Positions 24,501-35,049 of a DNA stretch of 64,000 nt are shown one piece after another (positions within the stretch are counted from its first letter, which is position 1; every line of letters begins with the position of its first letter). The notes beneath the pieces are model-generated. The model saw only the letters and a list, made by a program, of their open reading frames with translations, had not been told where the DNA came from and made no database searches. The stretch comes from Mactromeris polynyma (taxonomy: Eukaryota; Mollusca; Bivalvia; Venerida; Mactridae), in contig JASFXZ010000001.1 in the NCBI GenBank assembly GCA_032209605.1, positions 25,672,619-25,736,618 on the forward strand, given 5' to 3'. Position numbers and translations under genes: made by a program.

Positions 24501-27500
24501 CCTTATTTCACTGCTACATGATTAACCCCTTATTTCACTGCTACATGATTAACCCCTTATTTCACAGCTACATGATTAACCCCTTATTTCACCGCTTCAT
24601 GACTTCCATCCTATTCTCACAAATAGTGCACATTTGATCACATTAAGGTGAGCAAACACTTTTTGGGCCAGAGAAATCACATTGACATTGCCGAAACTGT
24701 CGACATAGAAATGTTGACATATAAATCATTTTCTTAATACAATAAATAGCGACAGAAATCAGGACTTTACAAGTATATCGACTAAATCGGAATGTCGAAA
24801 TTATTGATGTTGAGTGTCGACTGTACATAGTTAGAATGTATGCAATGTGTTACATGATTCGTGCAGTGTATGTTACATGTGTATAATATATTGGTCAATA
24901 TATCACTATTTTTGTACTTTATAATAAGTTTTATTCTCAGTAATGAAATCCTTAAATGCCCAACAAAAGAATGTTTAATGAAATGAAAACCATGTTTTAT
25001 TCAACTATCAAGTGTATAAAATTATATCTTAAATGTTTATTTACATGCGGATATAAATAGAAATTCCAAGTATAAAGTACCCATTGAATTAAATAACTCA
25101 GTTGTATTTATAGACTGGAGCATTCCATTCATGGAAACAACTAATTGATCCACTGAAACTCGGGAAAACATGAGGAAAACAAATTTTCCTGGAACTAATT
25201 TTTCAACATTTTTATAAAATAAACGATAAAACAGTATACATTTCATCTTGCTATATTATGTAGTTTCCAAAATATCGTAAAAAGCAAATATGGCTATCTT
25301 CTAGGGTATATATCCCCTTAACGTCATGCTTGAATAGTGTTCATTATAGTAGGTAAGATTTGATTGCAGGTATGTAATCCATCGTGTATGACGAAATCGT
25401 CCATCAAGATCAAGCAAAATTAAATACAAACAAGTGACGTTTCTACTTCATTCATTTTTTCTGTGCTTGATTAAACAAAAACGTTTTGTAGCTCCTAATT
25501 GCCTCAGTTAATGTAATGTTGTTATCTGTCATAGTCAGAGCTGATTGAGAAAAATTACCCAAGACAATTATGACTGAATTGCTATTCAAAAATAAAAAAT
25601 CTTCATTCATACACATTAAGACATTAAGTTAGCAGCTGAGAACACTTAATGATTAATGTGGATTTCTACACTGAAGAGTAATTACATTATAAATGTAAAT
25701 AGTGTAGTCAATTATAGGTAAGGTACATTATCTGTGCAACTTCAGGTTCATCTCTATGTGTGCTTGTGTGAATGTCTGAGTTATACACCATCGTTCAACA
25801 GTGTTACAGTAATATAGAGCAGTCAGTCCAGTGTTACAGTAATATAGAGCCGTCAGTCCAGTGTTACAGTAATATAGAGCAGTCAGTCCAGTGTTACAGT
25901 ACTGTAGAGCCGTCAGTCCAGTGTTACAGTAATGTAGAGCCGTCAGTCCAGTGTTACAGTAATGTAGAGCCATCAGTCCAGTGTTACAGTAATGTAGAGC
26001 CGTCAGTCCAGTGTTACAGTAATGTAGAGCCGTCAGTCCAGTGTAACAGGATGTAGAGCCGTCAGTCCAGTGTTACAGTAATGTAGAGCCGTCAGTCCAG
26101 TGTTACAGTACTGTAGAGCTGTCAGTCCAGTGTTACAGTAATGTAGAGCTGTCAGTCCAGTGTTACAGTAATGTAGAGCCGTCAGTCCAGTGTTACAGTA
26201 ATGTAGAGCCGTCAGTCCAGTGTTACAGTAATGTAGAGCCGTCAGTCCAGTGTTACAGTAATGTAGAGCCGTCAGTCCAGTGTTACAGTAATGTAGAGCA
26301 GTCAGTCCAGTGTTACAGTAATATAGAGCAGTCAGTCCAGTGTTACAGTAATATAGAGCAGTCAGTCCAGTGTTACAGTAATATAGAGCAGTCAGTCCAG
26401 TGTAACAGTAATGTAGAGCAGTCAGTCCAGTGTTACAGTAATATAGAGCAGTCAGTCCAGTGTTACAGTAATATATAGCAGTCAGTCCAGTGTTACAGTA
26501 ATATAGAGCAGTCAGTCCAGTGTTACAGTAATGTAGAGCCGTCAGTCCGGTGTTACAGTAATATAGATCAGTCAGTCCAGTGTTACAGTAATATAGAACA
26601 GTCAGTCCAGTGTTACAGTAATATAGAGCAATCAGTCCAGTGTTACAGTAATGTAGATCAGTCAGTCCAGTGTAACAGTAATGTAGAGCAGTCGGTCCAG
26701 TGTTACAGCAGAAACATATGGTATTTAATTGACCAAGTTATCAGTAAACATCAAATAGAACAACCAACTTTCTTATAGAAGTTATTCATATAGTATATTC
26801 AAATGCATTTTACTACCATTGTATAGAAATGTCCTTAAATTTGTTTTGCATGACGAAATTACATACAAGATCCATTAGATTAAAAACTTTCTGCGTAGTA
26901 AATTACACTTTAGGGAAATTGGGTCAAGTGCATAGCGTCTGAAATGAAGTATAGATACCAAGCCCCAGGCCAAAATAATCAGTAAGACTTAAGGCATTTA
27001 CTTAATTGTTACACTTCAAGCAGATCCTGGGAAACAATGACTCAGACGTATGACAACAGCTGTGTAACTATTACAACCAATAGTTCAAAACAAATCATGA
27101 CAAATACATGATATACTGAAGTACATTTAAAAACGGACAGTTTTTGTCCGGTGAAACGTTTGTATATTTGCATTTCATTGCATTTTCAAACTCATTTAAT
27201 ATGAAAATACATGTTGACTGTAAATGGGATACAGCGTACATGTTGTACACACATGAAATAGTATTGTCGTTTTCTTGTATTACTATGTAAGTCCAGGAAA
27301 CTTGTATGGTGCATTTCTAATGTACCGAGTATAAATACATCCTTACAAGGAATGTGTATAAGATGTTTACAGCAACAGGCTTAGTCATTTTCAGCAGATA
27401 TTTATTTCTCTGCTAAGTGTACAGTAAAACTCTATAATACAAACTCTGTTAAAGACCAGACATTGTTTTATAAAACAAGACCAGAAGTTACTCTTTTATA

Positions 27501-30500
27501 ATTGAGATGCAATTTGGCATTTCTGTTGAATATAATACTAGTATATTATAATAGACTTGAAGTGTACATACCAATCATTGTAATTATGTCCTATTTATTC
27601 TTGTATATCTTTATATATGCATGTTATAACTTATACAGTAAAACCTTTATAATAAGACCACCCTTAGGACCCTTGAAAACAGGTCTTAATATAGAGGTGG
27701 TCTTAATGTTGAGGTTAAAAAGAGCAAACCAGTGAAAATGGACTTGAAAATTGTGTTCTTAATTTCGAGGTGGTCTTATTATTGATGTGGTCTTAAGTGA
27801 GGTTTTAATGGTATGCATCGAGGGGTGAAAGCGAAACTAGTCTAAGTGCATTTCAGTAAATTGTTCAGGAGAGGGAAAAAACTGTTTTATTTTGTTTGGA
27901 CACAATTTGTAATGTTGATTTACTGGATGTATAATCAAAATTACTCTTGTTTTACATTCAATGTTGAATATTTGGAGAAAAAGCAGAAAAAAGGATTTTA
28001 TGTGGGAAAATGCACTTGGACCGTTTTCGCGCTCAATATTTGACCAAAATTGTAACATTTGTTGAATGCGAAAAAAGTCCAAGTGACAAAATTGTTTTAA
28101 AAAATACAGAATATTGATAATCTTGCACCACAATTTAGTTTCTTCTTTATTGTATAATTAAAGTTTAGTGATTTAAATACAAAATCTTAAAATTATATTC
28201 ACTTATAGTATTTTTTGCACTTAATTAACGAGTGAAAATAACAAATAAGTATGTATGATAGACCAATGATGATACATGTATTTAGATTCTTCCCAAATAT
28301 ATGATTTAGTACTTAATAACTCTTTATGGTTAACATAAAGCATAATAGTTTCATTTAAGGCAATTTTAAGTATATTGGACATGTAAGGGGCTACAGTCAA
28401 CAAGTTAAACACTCATAAGTTTATAAAAATGTATCATTATTCTTGTATTTCATCTAAAAAGTATCCAATTCATGAATTATGAACTTTATAAAGTACCTTG
28501 GTTGTTTATGAACTAGAAAAGATTCTACCATTGATTTAAACTACATGTTTAAGGCCTTTTGGTGCAAGTATATGTTAACTACTACTCTTTCATACTTTTA
28601 TGAGGGACATTGATACCTTACTTTTTATTTAAAGTTTATAAATACATATTTTTTAATAATTTCTCCATCAACATATTGTTATAAAAGACAGTGGTTTATA
28701 ACTACTTCATATCGACTCAGAATCCCTTGATAGGCTTATCAGTAACCTGAATACATGTACATCTAACAAACTACATATTTTGTACATTATCACAATGAAG
28801 GGTTTATTAATTCATTGATCAAATAATGAACAACAATTTTTTTAAACATTATAAGACATATACATCTCGTTCTTTCCAGTGGGTTGATAAATTTAGTACA
28901 AGTTGTAAATTATTCAGTTTTTAAGGGAGATAGAATGAGTATGAACTTTACATTTGTGCATAATGGGTTATGAATTAAATAAAAATATTCTACATTTTCA
29001 TGAAATCTGAAAATAAAGACACAAATGTCCTTGTTTTGATGGAGTCCTTTTCATTTGGAACAATGATAAAGAGGTTGAGTATGTGTTTCACTCAACTCAC
29101 TTTCAAGTTTCCATATAATTATGGTATGCTGTATTTGTTTACATGCTTGATGTAGGGGCAGTGTTAGTTAGTCCAGCCACGGACGTCACATCTCTATACT
29201 GTCGCTGTACGACGACGCGCATAAAAGTCGGAGTACAGAGACACCTATGCGGGGCTAGGAGGGCAGTGACAGCTTGTCGCTGCTTAAGTTCTTTCATAAT
29301 AAATTTATAGGAATAATTAGTTATTTTCATCAAAGACATTTGACCAAGCTGATGGGTTAGATTGGTGTAAATATTTCCAGGGATATTGACACATACATAT
29401 TTTATAGGGCTGCAACGACACAGGTTTCTAAGTTCTGTTTTGATTACTACCCTTTCATTTATTCGGCTCGGTTACATAAATACATGAACAATTACTATCT
29501 ATAGCAATGTCTGTTGCTCTCTGAGCACCTGAGAACAAAGTGAGCTATTGTGGTTGGCTTGGCTTTTTTGTCAGTGATCTGTCTGTCATCAACAGTCAAC
29601 TTGTTAACACTTTATAGGTTACAACTTTGGACCGATCTTGGAGAAATCCCATCAGAATCAATGTTTTGCTTAAAAACATATTGGACCATCCTGATGGCTT
29701 AAGTTTTAACATGATTTGTCCAAAAACAAAATAATCTACTCCTGACAATGTGTGACAATGCAAATGTGCCTATTGTAAAAGTTCCCAACTACAGCAAAGT
29801 GACATGATGACATCAGTACATCAATGGCATGCTCTTACTAGACAATCTTCATGTTGTAATTGGTTACATTTTGTTTGCGGTCAAACTATATATAGATGAG
29901 ATGTCAGCAATGCTAAACTAAACTTGTCAAATAAATGTTTCAATGATGTAACTTTCCTATTGGCCAGCAACTTGCACATAGCATATCAGATCTTGGACTG
30001 TCCTGAATAATTCACTTGTAAGACAAAACTGTTTTGTCAGTTTATACATTGTCCTATTACAGCTTAACTAACTTACAAATGCCTTATTCTCTTACTTATG
30101 TTTTGCTCACCTTCTGATAATCAAGGCATTTTGAGACAATTTTGGATAACTTATAAAGTGGTACAATTGTGTTGGTAAATGTATTCATACATGCCATGCA
30201 TTGGTACATGTTTATTTGATGGAATTAAGCGAGAATAAATATGATTGAATTTTAACCTGTCCAAGTTTTAGCAATGCAAATTGAAATGGCTGTCAAGGAC
30301 ATGCAGCCATTTTTCATTTTTAAAGCAGGCATGTATTCAAAGGAATTTAGCTGACATTGATAAAAAATACTGTATTGAACTATATTCACACTTTAGTCTG
30401 GTTTTTGCTGTAGAATCAGACCACATTTTTAGTCAATCTTGATGAAACTTAGTCACCATGTAACTATGTTTCTATGAAATTTAGGTTAAGATTGGTAACC

Positions 30501-33500
30501 TTGGGCAGACATTAGGTCAACAGTCCAAATCAAAGTAAAACCTTGTTAATGCTTGTAGAGGTCACATTTTCAACCTGGTTAACGTGTAACTTGGTAAAAA
30601 TATTCTGTATTTTACCAGTAGTCAATAGTCTTCATAAGGCCTTGGCTGTGTACTCAAGAATTCAATCTTTGAACACCTGTCAGTCAGCCAGTACCAAGCT
30701 GAAGCTAACGATCCACTGGTAAACTGTATGAAAAGCCAATGTTTCAAAAAACTAGAAAAATATTGTTTAAAGCAAGTAAAGTTATTCCAACTTAATCAAC
30801 ATTCACCTTGAAAAGAAACATGAAAATTAGGAATTTCAATGAAAAAATTGGACTTTTTAGGAAGCCATCATTAGTAACCCATTTCAAAAAACAAGACACA
30901 CCCACTATGCAATTAATATATCTGAAAACAGTTACTTGTTTACTTTACTGTTAAGACATGCTTTTACCGAAATAACATGCCATTGGTGCAGCTTATGTAG
31001 ATTTGCACAAAGCTATTTTTAAAAATCTGAATAATAATGATTTATATATTTCAGTTCCAAGTTGTAATCATTATAGTTAACATTAAAATTGTATTAATTA
31101 TAAAACATCTATGAATACCATTTCTTGTAGGATTTTTTATTTACTCAAAATGACTTCTAAGTGTGCTTACAACTCTTAAAATGCAATTTGATGTCATTTG
31201 CTCATCTTATTCAACACATTTTATTTCCAGAAAAGTACACCACAAGGAGACAGTAGAACTTTAAAACAGACAATAGAAAAAAAATACATTTCTTTAGCTT
31301 ATAACGGTTATCTATCTCTCATGTTATAGTACTTAAATGATAGAACATTACAGTTGTCTGCAACTTTATATTACAGTTATGTTAAAAATTGATAAAACAG
31401 AATTCATTACAAAATGCTTGAATTTAATCTTTTGAACATTGATATGTAAGTTCAATACATGTTGAAATTTTACATATCAATGTACTTGACATGATAATTT
31501 GTTATATAAAAGGTCCTCGTCCATAAATTACTGTTGTGTGATATAACCTAGTATTCTATACAATTCATTATTTGTCATTTTGACTGTTCCACTAACTTTG
31601 ATCAATAAGGGATGAGGGAGAGAATCAGTTTTTAAATGTGATGACAATATTAACATACAGTTAATAACTTATAAAATACTGCCATAATTCAGGAACCAGG
31701 AACTATTCTCAGTACACGAAATACACATGTGATGCACACTGTGCTCAGAAATTACAGCTTACTCAATCTTATGTGGGAGCAATGAAATGAAACTGTTGTT
31801 TTGAGAAGGAATGATATCATTCAAATACAAACAGACTAAGTCAATCCTATTGTTAGTATTTATGTCCTGAAAATCTCATTATAATTGTTATAATGATATC
31901 ACCTTCATGACATTATATCTTCAGTTAATGACATCATGACATAAGATGTCTCAATCATATTAATATCAATATTAATTATAAATAATACATGTGAACAATA
32001 TCTATGTACACAATTAATTAAGACAGAAAATATCAAAACTGAAAATGGTCTAAGTGAAAACATTTTCAAAAATTGCAAAACGTTACCAAAAATTTGAATG
32101 CGAAAATGGTCTAAGTGAATAAAAATTTGTTTATTTTAAATAAAATGGTTTAAAAAACACATGCATTGATACTTAAATTAATAACATCAATAAAATAGTT
32201 TATTAAGCAGAAAAAATACTGTTTGAAAAATAAGTGTCACTTAAACCACAGAATTCTAAGTTCAAAAATTAATGCGAAAACAGTCTAAGTGCAAAATAAT
32301 GCACTTAGACTGTTTTCGCATTCAAAAATTATTGCATTTCACTTAGACCGTTTGGACTTTTTTACAATATTATCTAAAATTGATAATTTATGGATACAAT
32401 CTTTTTACAGAAGATGGGTATTAGTGTGTTGAATTGTTTTATGCAAAAAAGTGACTTTCTGAAAAAATGTCACTTAGACCAGTTTCGCTTTCACCCCTCG
32501 GCATGTTCTCGATAGCTTTTTTCATATTTTGACTTTTCTAAATTCACTCATATTATTATTTGATGTTTATTGCTACATAATGATGATGACACGTATACAT
32601 CATGGTGGCTCTTTAAATAAAGTACCTGTGATTAGAACTACGTAATTGAGTGCAAAGTGAAATATTTAGGGTGAAAACAATCTATTAAACATTATATACC
32701 AGTATCATAATCTATGCACTGTTAGTTGAACATTTATTGTACCTAAAACCTATTAATTGCCAACAAACTTAAGTCTTTATGTAAGTACAGTAATTAGGAT
32801 AATGGATTAACTCTATTCTAGGCATGGTACATTCTGTTTAGTGTAAGAAAACGTGAGCTCTAGGCAAAAACAAACAATCAGAAGAATGTTGAACTTATTT
32901 AATGTGATCAATTTATGGTTCATTTTCTCTTAGCTTTAAACAATGTATATAGATATATAAGAAATTCTTCATCGCTTGGGAAAATCACGAGTTAAAGATC
33001 AGAGTCCCATAAACCCAGAACTGTCTCAAGCCTTCAACTGAACCCATACATGGATATATTTCAGTATATGTAGCCAGTTTTATACTATGTTACGGAAGCA
33101 ACTTTTAAAAAACTTGTTTATAATATAAATATTTACAATGTACATAACAGAAATATAGATATACTTGGGAGGACGGATTTCTTGTATTTCTGTATTTATA
33201 GTACAACTACATGGCTAGTACAGGATTAAAAGTCATAAATTTCTGAGATAAACGGGTTGTATTAGTTTACTTTTTACATGCATACACTGCGTAAATAATT
33301 TATAGAAAGTTTAGATAAGGTGTTTTTTCCTTGTTTACTTGAAAATGTATCTATATCATCAAGGTTATTAATCTTTATAATTATAGTGAAGATACGCATA
33401 ATATTACATTTCTATCCACATGAAATCATAGCAAAACACATTCGTAATGGCATACTAACGAAAATTTAAAAACACATTTAATGAATCTGAAAAGTTCTGT

Positions 33501-35049
33501 GAGATTTTATTATTTCTGTCAAGAAACAGTTTACCTTGGAATTCCCATGTAAATACATTATAGTGACCCTTGAGTCAGACATTTCTATAACTAAGTTAAG
33601 ATAAGTCTATAGTAAACAAGACCATACCTACTTTCCAATATATGTAAAGCAGCTTACAGTCATTATCGGACCAATTATCTTCAAGATTAGTATTAAATGT
33701 TGATGAAATATTGCTCAAAGTAGCCAGTAGCGATAGCTCAATTGGTAGCGCTTCTGACTAGTAACTTCGACCAATAGATAGGGTGTGTGTTCGAGACACA
33801 TTCCTGCCTCCCCTTTTTTATGGACAATATGATTTTTTATCCCTGCTTGTCGATTACGTGTTGTTTGTCGTTTCTGTCTGTTTTTGTTTTTTTGTTATAG
33901 TCTTATATTGCTTTGTCGTTAAATCAAACGTGTTTAATGATGGCTATATCATCGTCGCTAAAATGTTCATTTGAGCCCCTTACATTTTTTGAAGTAGCCA
34001 TATCAACTTGGTTCCATATATACTGTGAGTGTGTAGCGATAAATGTACATGTAAATCAACTGCACGGTGATATTGTGCACTTTAAAAATCATGAAACCAT
34101 ATCGTTTTTAGTCAATAGCTTATAAATACACATGCTATACAATGTTTTTAATTAATGATATTCGAGCGAACATTATTAGTATAAGTCGTGCAAGTACAAC
34201 TGAAGATGACCAACGAAATATATAATAATTGTAATGAAAAAAACAACTACCTCCTGATGGTCTCGAACTCGGACCCATAACTAAAAAGCTTAATTAGCAT
34301 AGTAAGGCGCGGACTCACTACCATCTGAGCTATCACAGCTGTTAGTTTAAAGTAATCGATATCACAATAAATAGTTTTGCTTGTTATTTGATTTACCTAT
34401 TTTGATCAATAAAGGTGGTCAAACCATGTAAACATTGCATGACGTCTCTCTCAACTTATCGTGGTATACTTATATCCATAATGGTAGCCAGTGAAAGATT
34501 CTTGTATTCCAAATAGTAGGGTGTATAGGATTGTACATTAAACTTTTGATCAGTCCCTGTTCCGAGAGATAGCAACTATGGAAACAAAGGGAGCCGGTAC
34601 ATCGAGGGAATTGTGTAATATGGTAAATGTTTACATAAAACAGTCTTCAAAACCAATTATACCATGTACGTGGTATTACTGTCAGTACGAAACATCAAAT
34701 TATAAAACGGTCCTTCCGTCAACATCCTGATAGGCAGAATGAGCACCAGTCTATGACTATTGACTAGAGGAAATGTATACACTACAGTACAGACATGCTA
34801 TTCACTGGAAAAATTGTTTACCTCCTGAGTTCCACCTGGATTGTACAAAATCAGAATCAATGTAGATAATACATTGATAATCAGTCCAATCAGTGTGATA
34901 GTATTCGGTGCCCACGTCAAAGGAATCTGTTCAACTAACCATCTCCAATACACTTGCATCAAAGGTTCACAGACGGACGAGCCTTCGGCGCTGTATTTGT
35001 GGTCTTTTAGCGATTTGATCTGCTTACTAGTGAGTATTTCCGAAGCCAT
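15508..35049 (-). CDS. CEPT1: Choline/ethanolamine phosphotransferase (CEPT1/CHPT1 family)
   Basis: Eight coding exons, all AG/GT and in phase: 35049-34822, 24086-23939, 20729-20588, 19790-19709, 17913-17782, 17268-17116, 16552-16427, 15648-15508 (TGA). They encode 383 residues, against about 400-416 in vertebrate relatives. The enzyme transfers phosphocholine or phosphoethanolamine from the CDP-alcohol to diacylglycerol, the last Kennedy-pathway step, in ER/Golgi membranes. Exon 2 carries the full CDP-alcohol phosphotransferase signature: D96xxD99G100xxA103R104, G113, D117, D121. The last two aspartates are the metal-binding/catalytic pair. Further family landmarks are [64 protein letters not shown] and [11 protein letters not shown]. 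Several hydrophobic segments fit a multipass membrane protein. Choline versus ethanolamine preference cannot be read from sequence. Intron 1 is 10.7 kb and carries a large transposon-like element; several introns are rich in minisatellites. Confidence 0.93.
15670..15863 (+). mobile_element. MITE family A, 5'-truncated copy
   Basis: Contains GACTCCCTTTTCTTTCTCGG, CTTACTGTGCATCCCTGGGA, ACAAGGGTCCAAGGACCCCT and the terminal ...AATACCCTG. It begins about 22 bp upstream of the last CEPT exon's acceptor (transcript orientation), so it lies very close to the splice signal of intron 7. Confidence 0.8.
16191..16349. mobile_element. 159-bp mariner-like MITE
   Basis: CAGTCAACTCT at the left is matched by AGAGTTGACTG at the right, flanked on both sides by TA (16189-16190 and 16350-16351), as expected for a Tc1/mariner-type insertion. 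Sub-terminal TTATA/TTATAACG words extend the arms imperfectly. It is non-coding and lies in intron 7 of the CEPT gene. Confidence 0.8.
17515..17625 (+). repeat. Degraded tRNA-derived SINE-like fragment
   Basis: GGTCGAGTCTACCTTGAGTG followed by a B-box-like TGTGGGTTTGATTTCCCTGC and a CACTCAGTATGTGGAGCACC tail. Only the B-box half is recognisable. It lies in intron 5 of the CEPT gene. Confidence 0.35.
17975..19357 (+). repeat. 30/28-bp minisatellite, about 47 copies
   Basis: The 30-bp unit is TGTACTGTTGGGGTGGCTGT + ACCCTATGTA. A 28-bp variant has ACCCTGTT in place of ACCCTATGTA. The two types are interspersed in recurring orders, together with TTAGGG and TATCC point variants shared by distant units. 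This indicates block duplication. The array fills most of intron 4 of the CEPT gene and ends about 60 bp before the exon 5 acceptor. Long open frames inside it are artefacts of the 30-bp period. Confidence 0.97.
19482..19632 (+). repeat. 21-bp minisatellite, about 7 degenerate copies
   Basis: The unit is about CTGTCACCAAGTCAAGGGC, with variants at 19490, 19511, 19531, 19553 and onward. It is a separate array from the adjacent 30-bp one and lies between it and exon 4 of the CEPT gene. Confidence 0.8.
20803..20982 (+). mobile_element. MITE family A, 5'-truncated copy
   Basis: Shares CTCCCTTTTCTTTCTAGG, TTCAACTTACTGTGCATCCC, GACCCCTAGCTGAAAAGTCC and the end GGGAAAACCCTG with the full copy 660 bp downstream. 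That copy is in the opposite orientation, so the two could form an inverted pair in the intron 2 transcript. Confidence 0.85.
21647..21864 (-). mobile_element. MITE family A, complete copy (218 bp)
   Basis: The left end is CAGGGTTTTTCCC and the right end is GGGAAAACTCTG, giving inverted repeats CAGRGTTTTYCC. CATTA flanks both sides (21642-21646 and 21865-21869), a likely 5-bp target-site duplication. The interior is non-coding and rich in GGGTCC/GGACCC words that are themselves self-complementary. The CAG ends and duplication length suggest a hAT-derived element (inference). Confidence 0.85.
22146..22418 (+). repeat. 33/34-bp minisatellite, about 8 copies
   Basis: The unit is GGTAAAAAACAAGGCTAACT + GTGAGACTTGACA. 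Copies alternate between GGTAAAAAAC and GGTTAAAAAAC. The last copies are degenerate. It lies in intron 2 of the CEPT gene. Confidence 0.9.
22843..23280 (+). repeat. 39-bp minisatellite with dimeric higher order
   Basis: The unit is ACCGACAACTCTCCATTAAA + ACTCGCTACTAATGTTTTT. Consecutive central units alternate CTACTAATG and CTACAAATG, so the effective repeat is a 78-bp dimer. It lies in intron 2 of the CEPT gene and runs directly into the related 42-bp array. Open frames on both strands are a consequence of the 39-bp period. Confidence 0.95.
23281..23725 (+). repeat. 42-bp minisatellite, about 11 copies
   Basis: The unit is ACCGACAACTCTCCACCATG + AAAACTCTGTACCAATTTTTAT. It shares the ACCGACAACTCTCC and ACTCGCTACCAA blocks with the neighbouring 39-bp array, so the two evolved from one sequence. 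Left copies have CTCTGTACC and right copies CTCGCTACC. The array stops about 210 bp downstream of exon 2 of the CEPT gene (transcript orientation). Confidence 0.95.
24129..24600 (+). repeat. 27/28-bp minisatellite, about 17 copies
   Basis: The unit is CTGCTACATGATTAACCCCT + TATTTCA. The first three copies have five C (28 bp), later ones four (27 bp). A CAGCTACATG subtype dominates the centre. It starts about 40 bp upstream of exon 2 of the CEPT gene (transcript orientation), close to that acceptor. Confidence 0.95.
25796..26708 (+). repeat. 30-bp minisatellite, about 30 copies
   Basis: The unit is CAGTGTTACAGTAATGTAGA + GCCGTCAGTC. GTAGAGCC and ATAGAGCA subtypes form blocks, GTAGAGCC in the left two-thirds and ATAGAGCA further right. 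One unit near 26045 has lost a base, shifting the frame of the fortuitous open reading frame. It lies in intron 1 of the CEPT gene. Confidence 0.95.
27635..27811. mobile_element. Mariner-like MITE (CAGTAAAACC ends)
   Basis: The left end CAGTAAAACCTTTATAATAA with AAGACCACCC is matched inverted by GGTGGTCTTAAGTGAGGTTT at the right; the extreme right end is degenerate (AATGGTA). The internal GGTGGTCTTAATGTTGAGG repeats the arm sequence. TA precedes the left end. It abuts the 4.68-kb element that starts at 27819. Confidence 0.7.
29500..29720 (+). repeat. Dispersed repeat fragment inside the 4.68-kb element
   Basis: GTGAGCTATTGTGGTTGGCT, CGATCTTGGAGAAATCCC and AAACATATTGGACCATCCTG resemble widespread old mollusc repeats (from memory). 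A similar style recurs at about 30395-30720 (TAGTCAATCTTGATGAAACT). Their presence suggests the host element captured, or was invaded by, other repeats. Confidence 0.4.
32271..32322. repeat. Perfect 23-bp inverted repeat with 6-nt loop
   Basis: The left arm 32271-32293 contains GCGAAAACAGTCTAAGTGCA, the spacer is AAATAA, and the right arm 32300-32322 is the exact complement. It is two sub-terminal repeat units of the large element placed head to head. Confidence 0.95.
33724..33812 (+). repeat. tRNA-derived SINE-like head
   Basis: The A-box-like TAGCTCAATTGGTAGCGC and B-box-like TGTGTTCGAGACACA are spaced as in a tRNA gene. The acceptor and anticodon stems do not pair, so it is a tRNA-derived repeat and not a functional tRNA. 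It lies in intron 1 of the CEPT gene. Confidence 0.55.
34255..34345 (-). repeat. tRNA-derived SINE-like head, opposite orientation
   Basis: On the minus strand an A-box-like TAGCTCAGATGGTAGTGAG is followed by GGGTCCGAGTTCGAGACC (B box). No full cloverleaf forms. It is about 450 bp from the plus-strand copy at 33724 and inverted to it, in intron 1 of the CEPT gene. Confidence 0.55.

Larger units (their letters stand above)
27819..32500. mobile_element. 4.68-kb element with terminal inverted repeats and sub-terminal repeats
   Basis: The left terminus CGAGGGGTGAAAGCGAAACT + AGTCTAAGTG and the right terminus (complement CGAGGGGTGAAAGCGAAACT + GGTCTAAGTG) are inverted repeats with about one mismatch in 30. 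GCAT directly flanks both ends (27815-27818 and 32501-32504). Copies of GCGAAAAYRGTCTAAGTG recur in both orientations near both ends: 28011-28035, 28068, 32040, 32098, 32271-32322, 32334 and 32462. These look like transposase-binding sub-terminal repeats. No transposase-like frame was found inside; the longest frames are under 100 residues and featureless. It is therefore a non-autonomous or decayed DNA transposon. A 4-bp duplication occurs in, for example, Chapaev and Sola groups, but the superfamily is undetermined. The interior contains older repeat fragments near 29500 and 30400. It is inserted in intron 1 of the CEPT gene. Confidence 0.8.

Noticed and set aside
24221..26056. Frames with MINPLFHSY and [10 protein letters not shown] repeats
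   Set aside because: They are translations of the 27/28-bp and 30-bp minisatellites in CEPT intron 1.
22146..26708. Possible CRISPR-like arrays
   Set aside because: Units are contiguous with no unique spacers, and the host is a eukaryote. These are minisatellites.
27837..29339. Candidate transposase within the 4.68-kb element
   Set aside because: Frames are under 100 residues, AT-driven, and show no catalytic acidic triad or zinc-finger pattern.
33724..33812. Functional tRNA gene
   Set aside because: A and B boxes are present, but acceptor and anticodon stems do not pair. A tRNA-derived repeat fits better.
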